DNA of 16,692 nt. Origin: Bacillota bacterium (GTDB lineage Bacteria; Bacillota; Clostridia; Acetivibrionales; DTU013). Position 1 is the stretch's first letter; each line of letters starts with the position of its first letter. The notes under the pieces were generated by a model, which was not told where the DNA came from, did not search any database, and saw only the letters and a program-made list of their open reading frames with translations. Shown here in pieces: positions 1 to 7,402 of the stretch. The stretch covers positions 1 to 16,692 of the forward strand of contig JAEYON010000037.1 in the NCBI GenBank assembly GCA_023411645.1, given 5' to 3'. The position numbers and the translations under genes were made by a program.

Positions 1-153
1 CCTTACGAGCTTGAGCTGTTTGATGATATCGACGAAACTGTGCACTACTATTGGAAGGCGCTGAACGAAGCCAATAAGGTGTCAATTCTTGCAAAGTATA
101 TCAGCGTCGGGGACGGTTCTTTCAAAATAAGGATCCTTAATAAGAATCAATAG
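1..153 (+). CDS. C-terminal end of an unrecognised protein (partial)
   Basis: An open frame enters from the left edge and stops at TAG (151-153), giving the last 50 residues of a protein. The fragment starts PYELELFDDIDE and ends RILNKNQ. It is charged, has no membrane segment, and carries no motif I can assign to a family. Codon use looks like the neighbouring genes, so it is probably a real gene end. A repeat-derived hairpin with a T-run about 65 bases downstream (219-267) is a candidate terminator for it. The function is unknown. Confidence 0.6.
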   Translation, partial: PYELELFDDIDETVHYYWKALNEANKVSILAKYISVGDGSFKIRILNKNQ

Positions 154-190
154 ACAACAATCAGCAGGTTCATTCGCCTTTCGTATTAGG

Positions 191-384
191 GGGGACAATT
201 CTTCATTCGGGAATTAGGGGGACAGTTCTTCATTCAGGAATTCTTGAATGAAGAATTGCCCTTTTTTACGTTAATGCACTTAAATTGAGAACTGTCCCCA
301 AACGAATAGTCGCTATTCGCAATTAAGTTGAGAACTGTCCCCAAACGATACTCTCCATTTGCACTTAAATTGAGAACTGTCCCC
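191..384. repeat. Dispersed repeat cluster with TTGAGAACTGTCCCC core
   Basis: Three exact copies of TTGAGAACTGTCCCC lie at 285-299, 328-342 and 370-384. The first and third are identical over 24 bases (276-299 and 361-384). Two related inverted copies, GGGGACAATTCTTCATTC (191-208) and GGGGACAGTTCTTCATTC (218-235), precede them. A perfect 7-bp inverted repeat with a 3-base spacer (303-319, CGAATAG/CTATTCG) sits between copies. The reverse complement of the core, GGGGACAGTTCTCAA, recurs at 15214-15228 and 15260-15274. This resembles the short REP-like repeats that IS200-like (RAYT) transposases mobilise in trans in many bacteria. That assignment is inference, because no transposase gene is in the window. 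Confidence 0.75.
219..267 (+). terminator. Repeat-derived hairpin with T-run, candidate terminator
   Basis: Bases 223-236 pair with 245-258: 14 consecutive pairs including one G-U, with an 8-base loop at 237-244. The stem extends past one mismatch to 220-221/260-261. Six T follow at 262-267. This fits an intrinsic terminator for the gene ending at 153. The upstream copy at 193-208 can pair with the same right arm (246-261), so two exclusive hairpins are possible. Confidence 0.55.
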
Positions 385-408
385 ATTTCGTTTATACCTG
401 CTTCTGAG

Positions 409-437
409 GTATTTTAGTATACCCGCACTAATATAAT
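409..437 (+). promoter_or_regulatory. Possible sigma-E-like promoter of prkA operon
   Basis: AATATAAT at 430-437 matches the SigE -10 consensus CATACAAT at 6 of 8 positions. Fourteen bases upstream, GGTATTTT (408-415) partly resembles the SigE -35. The same bases contain TATAAT (432-437), but no TTGACA-like element lies 17 bases upstream, which disfavours a standard vegetative promoter. Known biology supports mother-cell control of yhbH and spoVR in Bacillus. The assignment is tentative. Confidence 0.3.
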
Positions 438-459
438 TTAATGTGGGGAGGCTGGCAGA

Positions 460-2385
460 ATGAGTGAACATGATATTTCCGGCATCATACATAAGGATAG
501 GCAGGAGAGGGTAAAGGATCATTTTGTGGGGACGTTTCTTGAATATGCGGAATTGGTAAGAAAGACTCCGGAACTGGCAATCCTTTCACATCATCGGATA
601 TTTGATCTTATCTCAAAGGCCGGGGTCGAGGTAGTTAAGACTGATGAACATCCAAGATTAAGAAGAATTTACGGAAATGACGTAATCAAAAAGTACGGGT
701 TTTTTAAAGATTTTTATGGGATCGATAAAACGATCATGAATATTGTCAGGTACTTCCACTCTGCGGCTATGGCGGGGGAGGAAGCCAGACAGGTACTATA
801 TCTTGTTGGGCCGGTAGGTTCGGGTAAATCATCCATCATGGAGGTTTTAAAAAGAGCGCTTGAGAGCAGCGCGGAAATATTTGCGCTTAAAGGATGCCCG
901 ATGAGAGAGGAGCCGCTTCACCTTGTGCCAAAGCATCTTCGAAGGGAATTCGAGGAGCTGTTGGGCGTGAGAATTGAAGGGGATCTTTGTCCAATCTGCC
1001 GTCACAGGCTCAAAAATGATTATAATGGGGAGTATGAGTGGTTTCCGGTGGAGAAAACAGGCTTCTCAATCAGATCACGAAAGGGGATTGGCGTGGTATC
1101 GCCCGTTGATCCTAATAACCAGGATACCAGTGTTCTTACAGGCAGCGTTGATATTTCAAAAATTGACCTGTATCCGGAGGATGACCCCAGGGTTCTGTCG
1201 CTCAACGGAGCGTTTAACGTTGGAAATAGAGGACTTGTGGAGTTTATCGAGGTATTTAAAAACGAGACTGAATATCTGCATACCATGATTACCGCAACAC
1301 AGGAAAAATCGATTCCGTCTCCTGGAAAGGGTCCGATGATTTATTTCGACGGTGTGATACTTGCGCATTCCAATGAAGCGGAATGGAACAAATTCAAGTC
1401 CGATCACACTAACGAGGCTATCCTGGACAGGATTGTTAAAATTGAAATTCCATATTGCCTTGAATTAAATGAAGAAATCAAGATTTATGAAAAGATGCTC
1501 AGAAATAGCAAATTCAATGCCCACATCGCACCGCACACTATCGAGGTTGCTTCAATGTTCGCCATTATGACCCGGCTGGTGCCGTCGTCCAGGGTGGATT
1601 TGATGACAAAGCTGAGGATCTACAACGGGGAAGAAATCGTTGAAAAAGGGATGACGCGTAAAATTGATATTCTTGAATTGAAGGAAGAGTCTTCCCGAGA
1701 AGGTATGGCGGGAATTTCCACCAGATTCATCATGAAGGCGCTGGACATGGCATTGTCCGAGTCAGAGCATGACTGCATCAATCCAATCTGTGTGATGGAA
1801 ACGATCATCAAGGCAGTCAGAGATCTTGCTGTTAGTGATGAGGAGAAGAGCAAATATGTGAGATTCATACAGGATGCGATCAAGAAGGAGTACAACAGAA
1901 TTCTTGAGAAAGAGGTCACAAAGGCGTTCATATACGGATACAGGGAGCAGGCGGAGAGCCTTTTCAACAACTACCTTGACCATTCCGAGGCGTTTATCAA
2001 CAAAACAAGATTAAAGGACCCAAATACCGGGGAGGAACTGGAACCGGACGAGCGATTTATGAGATCCATCGAGGAGCAGATCGGAATTACGGAAGCCTCT
2101 GCAAAGGGCTTTCGGGGAGATGTTACCGCCTATATGTTTTTCGTTCTGCGAAACGGCGGTAAGCTGGACTATAACAGCTACGAGCCTCTGAAGGAAGCTA
2201 TTGAAAAGAAGCTGACGATCTCTGTAAAGGAGCTCAGCAGGATCGTTACCCGGGCTAAGGTGCGGGATGAAGAGCAGGATAAAAAATATAACGCCATGGT
2301 GGAGGAAATGAAGCGTAACGGTTATTGCGATCATTGCTGTAATGTAGTATTGAAATACGGCGCGAACAACCTTTGGAAGGATTAA
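460..2385 (+). CDS. prkA: PrkA-family AAA+ protein (serine kinase / protease-like), sporulation
   Basis: The 641 residues match the usual size of PrkA/YeaG (about 630-645) and the family is recognisable throughout. A Walker A motif, GPVGSGKS, lies at residues 117-124 within the N-terminal AAA+ domain. A Walker-B-like hydrophobic-acidic stretch (GLVEFIE, about 258-264) follows. The C-terminal half is the PrkA kinase-like domain. Cysteines cluster at CPIC (177-180) and CDHCC (623-627), possibly for metal or redox roles. Bacillus PrkA was first described as a protein kinase and more recently as an ATP-dependent protease that promotes sporulation. E. coli YeaG acts in starvation responses. The start is supported by GGAGG at 447-451, eight bases before ATG. 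It leads an operon with yhbH (4-base gap) and spoVR. Family assignment is very secure; the biochemical activity is less so. Confidence 0.96.
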   Translation: MSEHDISGIIHKDRQERVKDHFVGTFLEYAELVRKTPELAILSHHRIFDLISKAGVEVVKTDEHPRLRRIYGNDVIKKYGFFKDFYGIDKTIMNIVRYFHSAAMAGEEARQVLYLVGPVGSGKSSIMEVLKRALESSAEIFALKGCPMREEPLHLVPKHLRREFEELLGVRIEGDLCPICRHRLKNDYNGEYEWFPVEKTGFSIRSRKGIGVVSPVDPNNQDTSVLTGSVDISKIDLYPEDDPRVLSLNGAFNVGNRGLVEFIEVFKNETEYLHTMITATQEKSIPSPGKGPMIYFDGVILAHSNEAEWNKFKSDHTNEAILDRIVKIEIPYCLELNEEIKIYEKMLRNSKFNAHIAPHTIEVASMFAIMTRLVPSSRVDLMTKLRIYNGEEIVEKGMTRKIDILELKEESSREGMAGISTRFIMKALDMALSESEHDCINPICVMETIIKAVRDLAVSDEEKSKYVRFIQDAIKKEYNRILEKEVTKAFIYGYREQAESLFNNYLDHSEAFINKTRLKDPNTGEELEPDERFMRSIEEQIGITEASAKGFRGDVTAYMFFVLRNGGKLDYNSYEPLKEAIEKKLTISVKELSRIVTRAKVRDEEQDKKYNAMVEEMKRNGYCDHCCNVVLKYGANNLWKD

Positions 2386-2389
2386 TAAT

Positions 2390-3577
2390 ATGGCGATAAT
2401 CAGGGAGTATGACACAAGCGGAAGGGAAAGAACGGCAGAGGACCGTCGCAGACACAAGGAACTTATAGAGGAGTCCATCCGGAAAAATATTGGCAGCATC
2501 ATATCTGAGGAGAGCATTATTGGACAGAACGGAAATAAAAAGATCAAGATCCCGGTTAAGGGGATCAAAGAGTATAGCTTCATATACGGAAAAAACAAGC
2601 GCGGAGCGGCTGCCGGGGACGGGGATGAAAGACGGGGCGATGTGGTGGGCGAGGATGCGGAGGGCAAGGATTACGGGCATGGAGGCGCAGGTGATCAGGA
2701 GGGTGAGGAGATCTATGAGACTGAGATCACGATTGAAGAGCTTGTAAACTATCTGTTTGATGATCTTGATCTGCCAGACCTTGACAGGCGGCGGATTTCA
2801 GAGGCGGAGTCGGACAAAAGCTTCAGAAGGCTCGGATACCAGCGAAAGGGAATCCCAATGAGGCTGGCAAAAAGGAAAACAGTCATTGAAAGAATAAAGC
2901 GAAAGAAATCCTTTCAAAGAACTGCGCAGTCCTTTGAGGAATGTGATCAGCTACCTCCAGGAAGCGACCAGAGGTTTCCGTTCACACAAGACGATCTGCG
3001 GTTCCAAAGACTAAGGGAAAGCCGCAGGAAGGATTTTAATGCTGTGGTTATTTGCATAATGGATGTCTCAGGCTCCATGGATCAGACGAAAAAGTACATG
3101 GCAAGAAGCTTTTATTTTTTGCTCTATCAGTTTCTGAAGCAGAGATATTCACATGTCGAGGTTGTATTTATCGCTCACACCACTACGGCCAAAGAGGTCG
3201 GAGAAGTTGAGTTCTTTCACAGGGGCGAATCCGGTGGCACCTATATCAGCAGCGGCTATGAAAAAGCGCTGGAGATCATTGAACAGCGCTACAACCCAAA
3301 GAACTGGAATGTATATGCGTTTCATTGCAGTGACGGTGATAATTGGACGGAGGACAATAATAAGGCGGTCAAAATGGCTGCAAGGCTTTGTGAGGTTTGC
3401 AATCTATTCGGTTATGGTGAGATTATTCCCGGCTACTATTTTGCAGGAAGTACGGTAAAATCTGAATTTCTCAGACATATCCATGCCGATAATTTCGTCA
3501 TCGTCACAATGACGCGCAAAGAGGATATCGTTTCAGGATTGAAAAGGCTTCTGGAGAAAGATGGCGAGAGTAGATGA
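2390..3577 (+). CDS. yhbH: YhbH/YeaH-type DUF444 sporulation protein with VWA fold
   Basis: This 395-residue protein belongs to DUF444. In Bacillus YhbH is a sporulation protein needed for normal spores; enteric YeaH partners the kinase YeaG. The N-terminal part (1-65) is basic and conserved. Residues about 66-107 form a glycine- and acid-rich low-complexity linker. The C-terminal half is a von Willebrand A-like domain with a complete MIDAS signature: DVSGS at 225-229, a candidate Thr284 in GGTY, and SDGD at 314-317. Metal-dependent protein binding is therefore likely, perhaps scaffolding PrkA. It starts 4 bases after the prkA stop, so the two are almost certainly co-translated. Its 3' end overlaps only the alternative early start of spoVR. 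Identification is firm; the molecular role is not established. Confidence 0.94.
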   Translation: MAIIREYDTSGRERTAEDRRRHKELIEESIRKNIGSIISEESIIGQNGNKKIKIPVKGIKEYSFIYGKNKRGAAAGDGDERRGDVVGEDAEGKDYGHGGAGDQEGEEIYETEITIEELVNYLFDDLDLPDLDRRRISEAESDKSFRRLGYQRKGIPMRLAKRKTVIERIKRKKSFQRTAQSFEECDQLPPGSDQRFPFTQDDLRFQRLRESRRKDFNAVVICIMDVSGSMDQTKKYMARSFYFLLYQFLKQRYSHVEVVFIAHTTTAKEVGEVEFFHRGESGGTYISSGYEKALEIIEQRYNPKNWNVYAFHCSDGDNWTEDNNKAVKMAARLCEVCNLFGYGEIIPGYYFAGSTVKSEFLRHIHADNFVIVTMTRKEDIVSGLKRLLEKDGESR

Positions 3578-3653
3578 GAGAAGAGGTAAAGAGAAGATAA
3601 GCCAAAAAGATCAGAGTGCGGATAACAGACAGAGCAATAATGGAGGATGCGCA

Positions 3654-5099
3654 ATGGCCGACTATAGCCTGAATGAACTGAAGAGGTGGAATGAACGGAT
3701 AGAGGAGCTGGTACATGAGGAGAAGCTCCATTGTTATAAACAAGAATTCAACATGGTCAGTTATGAAGAGATGACTGCCTATGAAGCCTATTCCGGCATG
3801 CCGTCTCATTATCCCCATTGGAGCTTCGGCAAGGCATATGAACGGATAAAAACCTTTAATAGATACAATATTACCGGTCTGCCTTATGAAATGGTAATTA
3901 ACTCTAATCCCTGCATCGCCTACCTTATGAAGGATAATTCGCTTTTACTTCAGATACTTACTATGGCTCATGTATATGGTCACAATGATTTTTTCAGAAA
4001 TAACAGGCTATTTTCGACAGGGACCCGGGCAGAGTATACCGTTGAAATGTTTAAAAATCATGCTGTTAGGATACGTGAATATATCAGTGATCCGAGCATT
4101 GGGTATGCAAAGGTGGAGCGAATAATTAACGCCGCACATGCATTGAGATACCAATGTGCCAGAACAATCGGAGCCAGAAAGCTGGAGTATGATGAGACAA
4201 AAAAGCGGCTCTTTGATCAGAGCTGCAGAGCTGATAAGCTTAAGCAGGAAAGCAGTTGGATAGATAATAAGCGGTCGAAGAGCAGCCGGACGGACAAAAA
4301 CCAACTCAATGCCGATTGGACTAATCGTGATCAGCTGGAACAGGAGTTGAAAAAGATACCACCGGAACCGGAAGAGGATTTGCTCTTTTTTATAATCAAT
4401 TACGCAAAACTCAACGAATGGGAGAAGGATATTGTTGATATTGTCAGGGAGGAGACACTTTACTTCATTCCGCAGATTGAGACAAAGATAATGAATGAGG
4501 GATGGGCAAGTTACTGGCATTACATATTGCTGAACAAGCTGAACCTGCCCCAGCAGCTTCATTTCGAGTTTCTAAGAAGGCATAACCAGGTTGTTAAGCC
4601 CTTTGAAGGAAGGCTCAATCCCTACTTTCTCGGCTTCAAAATTTTTGAGGATATCCGGCAAAAAAATCCAGATGAACCTGATAAGATTTTTGAGGTGAGA
4701 GAAATTGAGAGGGATGAGTCCTTTGTCAGAAGGTACCTGACAAAGGAGCTTTGCAATGAGATGAACCTGTATGAGTATGAGAAGGATGGCAACGAATATA
4801 TTGTTACACAGATAGCAGACGAAGAGGGGTGGATCAGAATAAGGGACACCATAGCTTCCGGCTCAGGTCTTGGAGGTATTCCCGCTATTCGTATCATTGA
4901 TTGGAATCAGAAGGACAATACGCTCCTGCTGGAACACCTTTATGACGGAAGAGAACTCGAGATACAGTATGCAAATGAGACCCTAAAACATCTGGTTGAT
5001 TTGTGGGACGGTAAAGTCATGCTGAATACGCAAGTAGATGGAAAAAAGAGGACTCTTCTTTGTGATGAACAAAAAAAAGTTGTTCAAATTAATACTTAA
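3654..5099 (+). CDS. spoVR: SpoVR family sporulation protein
   Basis: SpoVR/YcgB proteins take part in spore cortex formation in Bacillus; the mechanism is unknown. Family blocks are clear: PHWSFGKAYERIK (54-66), a histidine block AHVYGHNDFF (105-114), IVREETLYF (263-271) and NEGWASYWHY (281-290). With the start at 3654 the protein has 481 residues, close to the usual 460-510. The frame is open back to an ATG at 3561, but GGAGG at 3642-3646 is seven bases before 3654, and the 31 extra residues look unlike the family. Residues about 185-235 are a polar, poorly conserved linker with irregular repeats of short S/R-T-D-K/N units, before the conserved half resumes. It is third in the prkA-yhbH-spoVR operon, an order also seen as yeaG-yeaH in enterics with ycgB elsewhere. 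No clear terminator follows. Confidence 0.94.
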   Translation: MADYSLNELKRWNERIEELVHEEKLHCYKQEFNMVSYEEMTAYEAYSGMPSHYPHWSFGKAYERIKTFNRYNITGLPYEMVINSNPCIAYLMKDNSLLLQILTMAHVYGHNDFFRNNRLFSTGTRAEYTVEMFKNHAVRIREYISDPSIGYAKVERIINAAHALRYQCARTIGARKLEYDETKKRLFDQSCRADKLKQESSWIDNKRSKSSRTDKNQLNADWTNRDQLEQELKKIPPEPEEDLLFFIINYAKLNEWEKDIVDIVREETLYFIPQIETKIMNEGWASYWHYILLNKLNLPQQLHFEFLRRHNQVVKPFEGRLNPYFLGFKIFEDIRQKNPDEPDKIFEVREIERDESFVRRYLTKELCNEMNLYEYEKDGNEYIVTQIADEEGWIRIRDTIASGSGLGGIPAIRIIDWNQKDNTLLLEHLYDGRELEIQYANETLKHLVDLWDGKVMLNTQVDGKKRTLLCDEQKKVVQINT

Positions 5100-5128
5100 C
5101 GCTGATGTTTCTTTTAACAAAGTAGTGG

Positions 5129-5157
5129 TTGACGAGTAAAACATTAAGTTTTATAAT
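5129..5157 (+). promoter_or_regulatory. Sigma-A promoter of tRNA-Val
   Basis: TTGACG (5129-5134) and a perfect TATAAT (5152-5157) are separated by exactly 17 bases. Transcription would begin near 5164, giving a leader of about 30 bases before the tRNA. This is the best vegetative promoter in the window. Confidence 0.78.
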
Positions 5158-5194
5158 TGAATCACAAAACATATTGCTTGATAAAAGCATATTC

Positions 5195-5269
5195 GGGGGA
5201 TTAACTCAGCGGGAGAGTGCTACCTTCACACGGTAGAAGTCACTGGTTCGAACCCAGTATTCCCCACCA
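5195..5269 (+). tRNA. tRNA-Val (anticodon CAC), CCA encoded
   Basis: All four arms fold. Acceptor GGGGGAT (5195-5201) pairs with ATTCCCC (5259-5265), with one G-U. The D stem is ACTC/GAGT. Anticodon stem CTACC (5220-5224)/GGTAG (5232-5236) encloses loop TTCACAC, placing CAC at 34-36 (5227-5229). The T arm is ACTGG/CCAGT with loop TTCGAAC. The discriminator is A5266 and CCA is genomically encoded at 5267-5269. CAC reads the valine codon GUG. A sigma-A promoter precedes it and a terminator follows about 40 bases downstream, so it is a single-gene unit. Confidence 0.96.
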
Positions 5270-5306
5270 AGGAGTCGGCTATGCAAAGCAAAACGATCTC
5301 ACTATG

Positions 5307-5333
5307 AAAAGCCCTTGACACCAGGGGCTTTTT
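5307..5333 (+). terminator. Intrinsic terminator after tRNA-Val
   Basis: AAAAGCCC (5307-5314) pairs with GGGCTTTT (5325-5332), extended by a T-G pair (5315/5324) over an 8-base loop. A T-run 5329-5333 follows the GC part. It separates the tRNA from the macrodomain gene. Confidence 0.85.
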
Positions 5334-5386
5334 GTTTATGTGTATCTGGCGCAATCGGCAGCACATGGCGCAAGGCCCGATTATTC

Positions 5387-5395
5387 TGCTATACT
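5387..5395 (+). promoter_or_regulatory. Possible extended -10 promoter of macrodomain gene
   Basis: TGCTATACT is an extended -10 (TG-n-TATACT) 36 bases before the macrodomain start. No good -35 lies 16-18 bases upstream, which is tolerated for extended -10 promoters. The call rests on this motif alone. Confidence 0.35.
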
Positions 5396-5430
5396 TGATT
5401 GAGACAAATGAAGCAGGGGGGTATTGTTAA

Positions 5431-6474
5431 ATGCCGCTTGAAATCGTTCGAAATGATATTACTAAGATGAAGACAGATGCCATAGTAAATGCAGCCAACA
5501 GCAGGCTCAGGCAGGGAGGCGGTGTATGCGGAGCTATCTTTGCCGCCGCAGGTGCACAGAAGCTGCAGGCTGAATGTGACATCATCGGCCATTGCGATGT
5601 CGGAGCAGCCGTTATTACCGGTGGGTATGCGCTGCCTGCAAAGTATATTATTCATGCAGTCGGGCCAGTATGGCAGGGCGGTGATAAACACGAAGAGAGG
5701 CTGCTCATTTCATGCTACACTAACGCTCTTTTGCTGGCAAAGGAGCGCGGATGCTCCTCTGTTGCCTTCCCGCTTATTTCGACCGGAGCATTCGGATATC
5801 CCAAGGATAAAGCATTGCAGGCGGCCATCTTTGCTATTGGGGCATTCCTGCTGGAGAATGACATGGCAGTCTATCTTGTCGTATTTGACAAAACAGCTTA
5901 TGCATTGGGAGACAAGTTATTTTCATCTATTACTGAATACATAGACGATCATTATGTTGAAAAGCACACAGTTAAACGCATGAATCGCGGCTATGAGGTT
6001 TTCAGGCAGATTAGAGAAATGTCAGCTCATGATGAGGACGAAGCCTATCAGGTCAAGAATAAACCGCCGGTATTGCCAAGACTGCTTGTCGAAGAAAATG
6101 TGTCTCGAAGCCTTGACGACGTCGTTTCGCGGTTGGATGAATCATTTTCTCATATGATATTGCGGCTCATCGACGAAAAAGGAAAAAAGGATACCGAAAT
6201 ATATAAGCGGGCTAACATCGATCGCAAGCTGTTTTCAAAGATCAGGAGCAATCCAAATTACCAGCCTGGTAAGAATACCGCAATTGCTCTTGGTGTGGCG
6301 CTTGAGCTCAGCCTGGACGAAATGCGGGATCTTCTTTGCAGAGCGGGCTTTGCACTTTCACGCAGCAGCAAGTTTGACATCATTGTGGAGTATTTTATTG
6401 AGCAGGGAAATTATAATATTTTTGAGATAAATGAGGCTTTATTTGCATTCGACCAGAGCATGCTCGGCGCATGA
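5431..6474 (+). CDS. Macrodomain protein with C-terminal HTH-like domain
   Basis: Residues 1-165 form a macrodomain, the fold that binds ADP-ribose and often hydrolyses O-acetyl-ADP-ribose or ADP-ribosyl groups. Visible motifs are NAAN (20-23), the GGGVCGAI glycine loop (29-36) and the phosphate loop ISTGAFGYP (116-124). Residues about 235-347 are helical. The segment 254-310 reads like an XRE-type helix-turn-helix (TEIYKRANIDRKLFSKI, then an LELSLDEMRDLL block). This C-terminal domain accompanies macrodomains in many Firmicutes. A linker of about 70 residues separates the two parts. Strong AGGGGGG at 5415-5421 precedes ATG by nine bases. The fusion suggests either a DNA-binding sensor of ADP-ribose metabolites or an enzyme with a protein-binding tail. 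Macrodomain identity is sure; DNA binding is inference. Confidence 0.92.
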   Translation: MPLEIVRNDITKMKTDAIVNAANSRLRQGGGVCGAIFAAAGAQKLQAECDIIGHCDVGAAVITGGYALPAKYIIHAVGPVWQGGDKHEERLLISCYTNALLLAKERGCSSVAFPLISTGAFGYPKDKALQAAIFAIGAFLLENDMAVYLVVFDKTAYALGDKLFSSITEYIDDHYVEKHTVKRMNRGYEVFRQIREMSAHDEDEAYQVKNKPPVLPRLLVEENVSRSLDDVVSRLDESFSHMILRLIDEKGKKDTEIYKRANIDRKLFSKIRSNPNYQPGKNTAIALGVALELSLDEMRDLLCRAGFALSRSSKFDIIVEYFIEQGNYNIFEINEALFAFDQSMLGA

Positions 6475-6524
6475 GCAACACATGATCGACGGCTTAGGTT
6501 ATATGAATTTGATTGATTTGTCGC

Positions 6525-6553
6525 CTGGCATGCGACCATTTACAACGTATAAG
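6525..6553 (+). promoter_or_regulatory. Weak candidate promoter of VWA gene
   Basis: CTGGCA (6525-6530) and TATAAG (6548-6553) are 17 bases apart and match consensus at 4 of 6 and 5 of 6 positions. The -35 lies in the loop of a small GTCGC/GCGAC hairpin (6520-6536). Read-through from the macrodomain gene is equally possible, because no terminator is visible between them. Confidence 0.28.
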
Positions 6554-6598
6554 CTGTTATTCTTTAGTCAGTAAAATAATTTCAGGAGGATAACAGTT

Positions 6599-7246
6599 AT
6601 GAAAAAAGGATTGACGGAGTTAGTATTTATACTGGATCGAAGCGGATCAATGAGCGGACTTGAGGATGACACTATCGGCGGATACAATGCTCTTTTGGGA
6701 AAGCAGAAAAAAGAAGCCGGGGAGGCAGTTATAACTACAGTACTGTTTGATGACAGGTATGAGCTTCTCCACGATCGTATCAATCTCAACGGTGTTGCTC
6801 CTATAACGGACAGAGAGTATTTTGTGCGAGGGTGTACGGCATTGCTGGATGCAATAGGCAGAACGATCAATAAAATAGGCAATGCTCAAAAGAACACACT
6901 AGACAGTGAAAGGGCGGAAAAAGTCCTGTTTGTCATTACCACGGACGGAATGGAGAATGCCAGCCGTGAGTACAGCTATGACAAAATCAGGACAATGATC
7001 GAACGGCAGAAGGAACGCTATGGCTGGGAGTTCATCTTCCTTGGGGCCAATATTGATGCGGTACAGACAGCGGCAAGGTTTGGAATCGACGCGGACCGTG
7101 CTGCAAACTACCATGCGGACAGCCAGGGTACTCAACTGAATTATAAGGTGGTAAGTGAGGCGGTAAGCTGTTTCCGGGCCAGCAGGGGGATATCTGGAGA
7201 CTGGAAGAAGCAAATAGACGATGACTTTAAAACTCGGCAACGATGA
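6599..7246 (+). CDS. Small von Willebrand factor A domain protein
   Basis: This is a single-domain protein of 215 residues. The N-terminus runs straight into strand 1 of a VWA fold, ending in the MIDAS loop DRSGSM (13-18). A candidate MIDAS threonine is T80 in GCTALLDAI, and the third loop is TTDGMEN (114-120). The metal site is therefore complete, as in TerY-like and other stand-alone bacterial VWA proteins that work as metal-dependent protein-binding modules. There is no signal peptide or membrane segment, so it is cytoplasmic. AGGAGGA (6584-6590) is eight bases before ATG. The partner is unknown. Neighbours are a macrodomain protein upstream and a lipoprotein downstream. Another VWA protein (YhbH) and a PP2C phosphatase lie in the same window, but a functional link is not shown. 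Confidence 0.9.
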   Translation: MKKGLTELVFILDRSGSMSGLEDDTIGGYNALLGKQKKEAGEAVITTVLFDDRYELLHDRINLNGVAPITDREYFVRGCTALLDAIGRTINKIGNAQKNTLDSERAEKVLFVITTDGMENASREYSYDKIRTMIERQKERYGWEFIFLGANIDAVQTAARFGIDADRAANYHADSQGTQLNYKVVSEAVSCFRASRGISGDWKKQIDDDFKTRQR

Positions 7247-7323
7247 CTTCAGAGAGCAGCGATAATGACTCAAAAACCCAACAGCATGTACAAAAAACGT
7301 GACTATCATGAACAGGTGGATTG

Positions 7324-7332
7324 TGGTAAAAT
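7324..7332 (+). promoter_or_regulatory. Possible extended -10 promoter of lipoprotein gene
   Basis: TGGTAAAAT is an extended -10 (TG-n-TAAAAT) about 70 bases before the lipoprotein start. No convincing -35 is seen. A similar TGGTAAGAT occurs at 15302-15310. Confidence 0.3.
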
Positions 7333-7402
7333 GAATGGTAGAGTAATTTGCCAGCAAATATATTTTACAGCTATATGAAAGAAGTAAGTGAGGTCTTTAC
7401 AA

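Noticed and set aside
2011..2667. Long minus-strand ORFs opposite prkA, yhbH and ahcY
   Set aside because: They lie opposite strongly conserved genes, have hydrophobic or biased translations typical of antisense frames, and have no convincing start signals.
3561..3653. Longer SpoVR with start at 3561
   Set aside because: The extra 31 residues do not resemble the family, and the best ribosome binding site serves ATG 3654. Coupling with yhbH by the 17-base overlap remains possible but is less likely.
5195..5269. tRNA-Val as an integration (att) site of a mobile element
   Set aside because: No integrase, no repeated copy of the tRNA 3' end, and ordinary housekeeping genes on both sides.
6520..6536. 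GTCGC/GCGAC hairpin between macrodomain and VWA genes as a terminator
   Set aside because: The stem is only five base pairs and no T-run follows. It may be chance or a small operator.
7265..7378. 37-codon ORF upstream of the lipoprotein gene
   Set aside because: It has no good ribosome binding site, the protein looks random, and a likely -10 element lies inside it. It fits intergenic sequence better.
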